Positions 58,700 through 64,000 of a DNA stretch of 64,000 bases are shown here, piece after piece. A program made the translations under genes and the position numbers. Origin of the DNA: Anaplasma platys. GTDB lineage: Bacteria > Pseudomonadota > Alphaproteobacteria > Rickettsiales > Anaplasmataceae. The notes below the pieces were generated by a model, which was given only the letters and a program-made list of their open reading frames with translations, was not told where the DNA came from and did not search any database. The stretch is from assembly GCF_012790675.1 (NCBI RefSeq), contig NZ_CP046391.1, positions 581,144 through 645,143 of the forward strand, given 5' to 3'. Every line of letters starts with the position of its first letter. Within the stretch, counting starts at the first letter, position 1.

Positions 58700-61186
58700 A
58701 TGTACGCCAAAGCAAAAAACAAAGAAACTTCGTTAGGAATTGACGCTTCTGCTAAAAGGTTAAGTGCTGTAGCAACTGGTCTTGTCATCGCTGGCACGGT
58801 TCTTATTATATGCGCGACTGCTGCTGCTCTCTCTTACCATCTATATTGTATGAGAAGGAACGCTTTACCGTTTGGCTACAGCCTAGGTAAGTTGTACTTA
58901 TTCCTATCTGCGGCGGTGCTCACTGTTACCGGGATCCTCGTCTGTGGAATAATAGCATATGCGTTTCGTAGGCGCTCCGTGCTTTTAGGGTATATGCCCA
59001 TAGAGGAAGAAACACACGCTGCTACAGAAGATCCCAATGACTGTGGCGCTCTCAAACAACAGGATGCGAGCCTCCGGACATCAGATGAGCATGATGAGAA
59101 CTGCTTTTCATGTATGCCCGATACAATGGAGGATCATATTCCTGAAAGGTCACTAAATGTTCTGGAACGGTCCGATGAGCATGTTCAAGGGAAGCCTGTG
59201 CAGGAAGAAAGGAAAAAAGAGGATTTGTGCGTTGCTCATGCAAATGCGGCAGCCTCTGTACCCAAATTTAACAGTGATGGCAGCGTAGAACCGGCATCTA
59301 GGCATATTGCGAGCGGGCTCTTTGATTACGCAATTTTTGCGCTAAATAGCGCTGATATAGGTGAAGAGCAGCTTAATGATATAGAGAAGAAAAAGTTCAA
59401 AGAAGTAGTACCGACAAGTCTGCAAAATAGAAAGATTCGTGCAGAAAGGAATGCGGTTAATTCACCATTTAGAATAGTTACTTACTCTCCTAGAGATGGG
59501 TATCCAATCCTAACTCAGGATGTGCAAATTATTCGTAGAGTTAGGTTGCCTTTTGGGTGGCGGGTAAACATTGGTGCGGACGTCATGATCGAGATACCCA
59601 GGGGTTCTGCTAGAAAGCCGGCAGATTTTGTTAATTCCAATGTTTTTTATAATGTCGACATGCCAGTTACGTACTGCAACCTTCTGAAACTGATGTTTTC
59701 GTATCAGGCTATTAGAAGTGGCGAAACAGAAAGGCTTTTCATAAGATACTTGAGGTTCTACTATAGCGAGTTATGGGAATTTGCTATAGAGATAAAAGAT
59801 GAAGAGAGACGCAAAACACATTTGACGGGGTTTGATATAAATGGGGCGCTTTATTGCAGCCCTATAGGAGCCAGGTTCGTTGCGGATATTGCGCAAAATT
59901 ACGCTAGTTTTAAGGTGTTTATGCAGGAATATAAGAGCGATGAAGAAACTCGTGTTCTTTTTGCCTTCCTCGAATCGGTCAGGCTGTGTACACCCAGTAG
60001 CTTTGCTCACCCGGCAGATGTTAGATCAGGGCTTCTGTATGAGGCAATGTGTGCTATCTATGGGCTGTCCTGCAGAAAAAGCAATCCTCTATTCATCGAG
60101 CGAGGTCTAAAGCCTGCAGTGTTGATGACGTTGCATTACATGTTTTACTTCCAGGAGACTCTGAGAAAGGCACTTATCATCAATGCAATTTTAGAAGAAA
60201 CGTTTACTTCAGAGGCGGAATCCTCCTTCCTCTGCAGCCAGATTTATTACCTGAAGAATAGTGTGAAAACAATGCTCAGTGTTTATGATGCTAAAGCAGA
60301 TAGAAGTACTTTTGACAGAGTGGTCCAAGATTTATATTCTGCCAGCGAGGAGAATAAACATCTGTTAGCGGCAATGGCATTATCCCCTGGCGGAACTAGG
60401 CTTGGCCTTACGGCTGCACTTGAAGCTGTCAGTGGCTACACAGAAAGATTGGAAGAGTTTCGAAGGTTAAAGGACTTGGCGGCGAGTCCAAGTTCTTGCT
60501 TTGCACTTAGCTCTGATTTGAACACATCAAAGCCCAATGATGTTTTTAACTGTATTCCGGATGTTTTTAACTGTATTCCGTATGCTGTCGTTTCTACTAT
60601 CGAGTGTTTAGAAGGAGAGGAAAAGGCAAGTGTAATTTTCGATTCTGGTGAGGGCTCAAGGGATGTTAAGGGTTTGCTAGTTCTGTATAGAAACATGACA
60701 CGTTTGGTAGATTCTTACTTCTTGGAATGTATATGGCCCTATAGAAAAGGTTATATTGGCCGTGGCTTCTATCGAGAAATCATGAATAGCAAGGCAAGGG
60801 GCATGTACGTACTTCCCGTGAAGGAAGAGTTTATTGGTATAAGGAAGATACTTTCAGGTGGTTGCGAAGAATATTATAGTACCAATAAAGATGCTGATAG
60901 AAACACGGGAGAAAGTAATTTACAAAATGCAGAAGCTTCTGCCTATGAAAAAGGCGCACCTAGAGTGAGTTGCGGGGAAACAGCAAGGTGGGAGGAAGTT
61001 ATGGCATCAGATGCTGCAAGTTCTGTACAACAGCTTGAGCCCACAACAAAAATACAGAAGACACTGATGGAATCCAGTAACGAAAATATTGTTGATTTTT
61101 CTTTTTCTAGTGGTAAGCCATCGCGTAGTGTTAACAAGGTCTCTATTAGTGGCACTTCTGACCAAAGCAAAAGAGTAACACAGTAA
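58700..61186 (+). CDS. Large unidentified protein with two N-terminal membrane helices
   Basis: About 828 residues. Two closely spaced membrane helices (roughly residues 22-46 and 62-88) are followed by an acidic linker (about 95-190), then a long mostly soluble region. A distinctive segment is LFIRYLRFYYSELWEFAIEI. The same layout recurs in the next gene (61653 onward), so the two are probably divergent paralogs. Residues DVFNCIP are repeated in tandem at about 615 (bases 60539-60580). No enzymatic motif or known family is seen. The paired-helix start recalls inclusion-membrane proteins of intracellular bacteria; this is inference. I chose the ATG at 58700; a GTG at 58691 is possible. Confidence 0.7.
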   Translation: MYAKAKNKETSLGIDASAKRLSAVATGLVIAGTVLIICATAAALSYHLYCMRRNALPFGYSLGKLYLFLSAAVLTVTGILVCGIIAYAFRRRSVLLGYMPIEEETHAATEDPNDCGALKQQDASLRTSDEHDENCFSCMPDTMEDHIPERSLNVLERSDEHVQGKPVQEERKKEDLCVAHANAAASVPKFNSDGSVEPASRHIASGLFDYAIFALNSADIGEEQLNDIEKKKFKEVVPTSLQNRKIRAERNAVNSPFRIVTYSPRDGYPILTQDVQIIRRVRLPFGWRVNIGADVMIEIPRGSARKPADFVNSNVFYNVDMPVTYCNLLKLMFSYQAIRSGETERLFIRYLRFYYSELWEFAIEIKDEERRKTHLTGFDINGALYCSPIGARFVADIAQNYASFKVFMQEYKSDEETRVLFAFLESVRLCTPSSFAHPADVRSGLLYEAMCAIYGLSCRKSNPLFIERGLKPAVLMTLHYMFYFQETLRKALIINAILEETFTSEAESSFLCSQIYYLKNSVKTMLSVYDAKADRSTFDRVVQDLYSASEENKHLLAAMALSPGGTRLGLTAALEAVSGYTERLEEFRRLKDLAASPSSCFALSSDLNTSKPNDVFNCIPDVFNCIPYAVVSTIECLEGEEKASVIFDSGEGSRDVKGLLVLYRNMTRLVDSYFLECIWPYRKGYIGRGFYREIMNSKARGMYVLPVKEEFIGIRKILSGGCEEYYSTNKDADRNTGESNLQNAEASAYEKGAPRVSCGETARWEEVMASDAASSVQQLEPTTKIQKTLMESSNENIVDFSFSSGKPSRSVNKVSISGTSDQSKRVTQ
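60539..60580 (+). repeat. Tandem 21-bp repeat (two units) inside the large gene
   Basis: Two perfect 21-base units encode DVFNCIP twice in succession. The in-frame length suggests slippage that keeps the reading frame, and copy number may vary among strains. Confidence 0.9.
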
Positions 61187-61652
61187 ATTTAGCAGAATAG
61201 CTTAGGGAAAGCTGCTCTTCTCACTTATGGCCTGTGGGAATGTGTGCGCTTTCCTTTTCCACCATGAATGAGATCTCTATCTATAGGCGTCGACCCCATG
61301 CAAATTTCTATGGCACATACACAACTGCAAATCGGCGTTTGGCTCCTCAATCCATTCCTTGCAAAGGAAATAAGTTGATTTCTTAACAAGATTGACGCTA
61401 TCATGTGGCCGAAAGGGTTAATTGTATTAATAAAAATAAACCACTTTATGGATATGTGTTTTTACGTCCTTGTGCCCTCTTCTGGCGCGGATAGATATTC
61501 ACAATATATCTTATAAACTAAGGTCCTTATACACATCTCATCTGCCGATTGCAAAAGGAGGCAGCTGTCGTATTAACAATAATGGTTTATTGCCCAGAAT
61601 TGTTTTCAACATAAAGATAAAAATTTTAAGTAAATTGAATAAAGGAACCAAG
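61187..61652. other. Spacer between the two large membrane-protein genes
   Basis: About 465 AT-rich bases, enough for a separate promoter for the second gene. No RNA gene or small frame of note. Confidence 0.35.
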
Positions 61653-64000
61653 ATGAGAAGGGATAGATTAAGTGCAGGTGTTCTATGGGGAATGGGAATT
61701 CTACTAACACTTGCTGCTGCCGTATGTGCAATGGCTTTGATGCTTGCAGAGAGGTTGAGGCTAGGAAAAGAAAGGATAGTACTTCTCTCGTGGGTTTTCG
61801 GTGCTTTGGTTAGTGCTTTGTTTTTCATCTGCACCGTCTCAATCTTGACGCATTACCTAAAAATAATGAGTGAAAGACGGACAGAATTGGAGGGTAGGCA
61901 GAAAGAGTTACAAGATGAACATCGGGAGTTCTCACACGATGTTGAGAATGAACAAATCACTAGTGGACAGAGCCCTGTCGAAATGAGTAGAAACGCTGAA
62001 AATATGGCTTCAGCCCAGAAAGTGGCAGCGGATAACTTGACAGAAACTGTTCTGAGGAGTGACAGCGTAATAACTGCTGATAGCGATAGAGATGAGATAG
62101 AAGCTGTTGAAATTGAAGATTCTGACGCCATACCTTCACCAGCTGTAATATTGGTTCCAGCAGATGCAGCTGGCCCATCTATGAGCACAAGCGAAGCGCC
62201 ACTTGTAGAAGATAGAGAAAGCGGTGATATGGCAAGTTCATTGAATGCCCTAGCGAGAGTTGATCATAGCAATACAACTAACAGGGAAATTATCACTCAT
62301 GCATCTGGATCAGTTGACCCAAAAAAAGCGCCACATGTATTTTCCTTTCACCATGATAACTACTGCCGAGGGGATAATCCCCCTGAAGCCGTAAATAGGA
62401 AGCGTGTTGTGGTTATAGAGGTCCCTGAAACTGACAGAAGGAAGTTTTCAGACTTGATGAACTTATTCGAAACACCTAGTAGTGGCTTCATGGGTCTCAG
62501 TAGGAGCTACAGTACAAAACATTCCTATGAATTCAAGTTTTTGCGCCCTGAGAGTCACTGGTATTTAGTAAATAAAGTCATGGATTTAAAGGGCTTAGAA
62601 GCAACAAGTGACATGAAGATCTATCTGTCCCTTGCTTCTACGAAATCACTGCGTGAAGAGGTGATTAGAATTACAGAACGAAAGTTTGAAGATGCTACTG
62701 CTATTAGGGTTGTATTTCCAAAAAATAAGGCCCCTTTTCTCCGTATAACATCTTGTGAGAACCAAAGAAGTGAGATACTCACGAAAATATATAACGATTA
62801 TTTCCTCAAGGGCGATGAACGAGGAGATGAATTTTTTAAAAGATATGCACGCCTTCTAATGTCATGTATTTCAATGCACGCTGAAACGGCATCATACTGG
62901 ATAAGCCACGCTACCTTGGCTAGTACAATAGGCAGCAAACATGAAATGCCCCGAGAATATCAGAAACAGCTTGAAAAGGGAACAGATTCTATTACTGCTC
63001 CTTTAGAGCCTCTAGGTACCAGCATGGGTTTTGATATTATTAACAACCATAATGTATTCCGCGGAATCATACAGTATTGGAGGCGTACAAAACTCTCGCG
63101 TGGTGACAATAGAACTTTGGAAACAAGGATTTTAAACACATTCATTCAGAATAGTATAAAGTTTTCGAAGGATATGCCTAAACATTACAATATGCCCACT
63201 GCGGGGTTTTTAAAGTTTCTGCTTTCGACAATGTCTTCTCCTATGGAGCTTCCAGAATATTTTGTTGAAGGACCAAAATTAGAGGACGTAATCACAATGG
63301 ACAGGCAATATCTATTTGCGTGCTTTGATATAGAAAACGGAAAGACCTTTGCTGATGCTCTAGAAAAAAGACAAAATAAACAGGGAACTTGCTTGCACAT
63401 CCTATCTCTACTCTACTCTGGAAAAGCTTTTGAGCTTGTACGTATCTTGAATGAAAGCGCAGATAACGTTTGGATAGCAGCCTTTCTCCTAACTGCTGCT
63501 AAGAATGGCACTTTGCCGGGGCAAAGCTCCCCAATTTTCCAAAATAATTTCTTTAGAAAATTTAATGATTCTTTCACTTACTGCGTTATAAGAAACAAGG
63601 TAAGTGAATGTTTGCGCAATACCTATCAAGCTCAAACAAACAGCAGTGATCATCATGTACGAAGAAATGATGAAGCTTTAGAAGAGGATGAGGTAGACTT
63701 AGAAGGAGCGATGCTTGACAGGCAAGTTGTGTCATGGAGAGAAAGGGGCCCAGAAACGTGGCCATCTGAGTTTGTACAAACCTTACATAATCTTGCTTAT
63801 GGACAAGAGTTACACAATCTCCTAAACTTTATTAACGGAGAGGTAATATTGTCAACCGATGGGCAATCAACACTATCAAGTGTTTTGCAGAAATTAGCTG
63901 GAAGGTCAATAGAATCAATGGCCAGCAATCCAATATGGAATCAAGGATGTAGAGAGAAAACAGTAGAACACGACTTTTCGCTTGAATTAGGTAAAAAGTC
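61653..64000 (+). CDS. Large unidentified protein with two N-terminal membrane helices, 3' end outside the window
   Basis: The ATG at 61653, eight bases after AAAGGA, opens a frame that stays open to base 64000 (782 codons so far). Two membrane helices occur near residues 9-32 and 44-70 (GILLTLAAAVCAMALMLA; LLSWVFGALVSALFFICTV), then an acidic linker of about 150 residues and a long soluble part. The block GDEFFKRYARLLMSC matches the position and character of ERLFIRYLRFYYSEL in the previous gene. No enzyme motif was seen. The protein is at least as long as its neighbour. It is a divergent tandem paralog of unknown role. Confidence 0.75.
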   Translation, partial: MRRDRLSAGVLWGMGILLTLAAAVCAMALMLAERLRLGKERIVLLSWVFGALVSALFFICTVSILTHYLKIMSERRTELEGRQKELQDEHREFSHDVENEQITSGQSPVEMSRNAENMASAQKVAADNLTETVLRSDSVITADSDRDEIEAVEIEDSDAIPSPAVILVPADAAGPSMSTSEAPLVEDRESGDMASSLNALARVDHSNTTNREIITHASGSVDPKKAPHVFSFHHDNYCRGDNPPEAVNRKRVVVIEVPETDRRKFSDLMNLFETPSSGFMGLSRSYSTKHSYEFKFLRPESHWYLVNKVMDLKGLEATSDMKIYLSLASTKSLREEVIRITERKFEDATAIRVVFPKNKAPFLRITSCENQRSEILTKIYNDYFLKGDERGDEFFKRYARLLMSCISMHAETASYWISHATLASTIGSKHEMPREYQKQLEKGTDSITAPLEPLGTSMGFDIINNHNVFRGIIQYWRRTKLSRGDNRTLETRILNTFIQNSIKFSKDMPKHYNMPTAGFLKFLLSTMSSPMELPEYFVEGPKLEDVITMDRQYLFACFDIENGKTFADALEKRQNKQGTCLHILSLLYSGKAFELVRILNESADNVWIAAFLLTAAKNGTLPGQSSPIFQNNFFRKFNDSFTYCVIRNKVSECLRNTYQAQTNSSDHHVRRNDEALEEDEVDLEGAMLDRQVVSWRERGPETWPSEFVQTLHNLAYGQELHNLLNFINGEVILSTDGQSTLSSVLQKLAGRSIESMASNPIWNQGCREKTVEHDFSLELGKK

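Overview
The window looks like a chromosomal segment of an obligate intracellular alphaproteobacterium of the family Anaplasmataceae, almost certainly Anaplasma phagocytophilum or a very close relative. The evidence is a full-length Msp2/P44 outer-membrane protein surrounded by broken p44 donor-type fragments, an Rrf2/NifS fusion gene ahead of iscS-iscU-iscA-hscB-hscA-fdx, PutA, a scattered rather than operonic gene order, and large Anaplasma-type membrane proteins without recognisable homologues. This identification rests on recognised protein families, not on a search.

Layout. 1-260: tail of an unidentified reading frame. 260-2710: valS (minus). 2.7-4.8 kb: gene-poor, with two degenerate copies of a small gene. 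4.8-11.8 kb: a p44 mini-locus with one intact gene, one truncated donor, one decayed full-length gene and several fragments, interrupted by pyrE and a thiF/moeB-type gene. 12.1-13.9 kb: a 595-residue unknown protein. 14.8-15.1 kb: the first third of fabG only. 15.3-18.5 kb: putA. 18.8-22.2 kb: relics of a phage or gene transfer agent (adaptor, tail-completion, major tail and terminase pieces). 22.6-24.1 kb: two paralogous four-helix membrane proteins. 24.2-24.7 kb: a fossil copy of obg. 25.2-34.4 kb: an alpha/beta hydrolase, then the iron-sulfur cluster operon, an envelope protein and ccmH. 34.5-35.2 kb: an apparently exact 679-bp duplicate of the NifS domain. 35.3-42.7 kb: ubiX, gyrB, nuoG, nuoH. 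42.9-46.0 kb: a large unknown protein, tRNA-Ile(GAT), rpmA and rplU. 46.4-49.9 kb: eno, obg, rsmH. 50.7-57.8 kb: rpoH, an hpf-like gene, the last two thirds of fabG, thiL, a ferredoxin/flavodoxin reductase, pmbA, folE and atpG. 58.7-64.0 kb: two very large proteins with paired N-terminal membrane segments, the second running off the window.

How the genes work together. The isc block is a complete iron-sulfur assembly pathway: regulator/desulfurase fusion, IscS, scaffold IscU, A-type carrier, HscB/HscA chaperones and ferredoxin. The reductase at 53.9 kb is a plausible electron source for that ferredoxin. NuoG, NuoH, AtpG, CcmH and UbiX belong to aerobic respiration, and PutA feeds it with proline, a fitting carbon source for a host-cell parasite. 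The p44 locus supplies antigenic variation. The large membrane or unknown proteins are candidates for host-interaction factors, which is inference only.

The main structural surprise is that fabG is cut in two. Its 5' part lies at 15.07-14.88 kb on the minus strand and its 3' part at 52.34-52.89 kb on the plus strand. Inverting the roughly 37 kb between them would rejoin the gene. Together with the NifS-domain duplication, the obg fossil and the decayed p44 and phage genes, this makes the window a record of repeated rearrangement.
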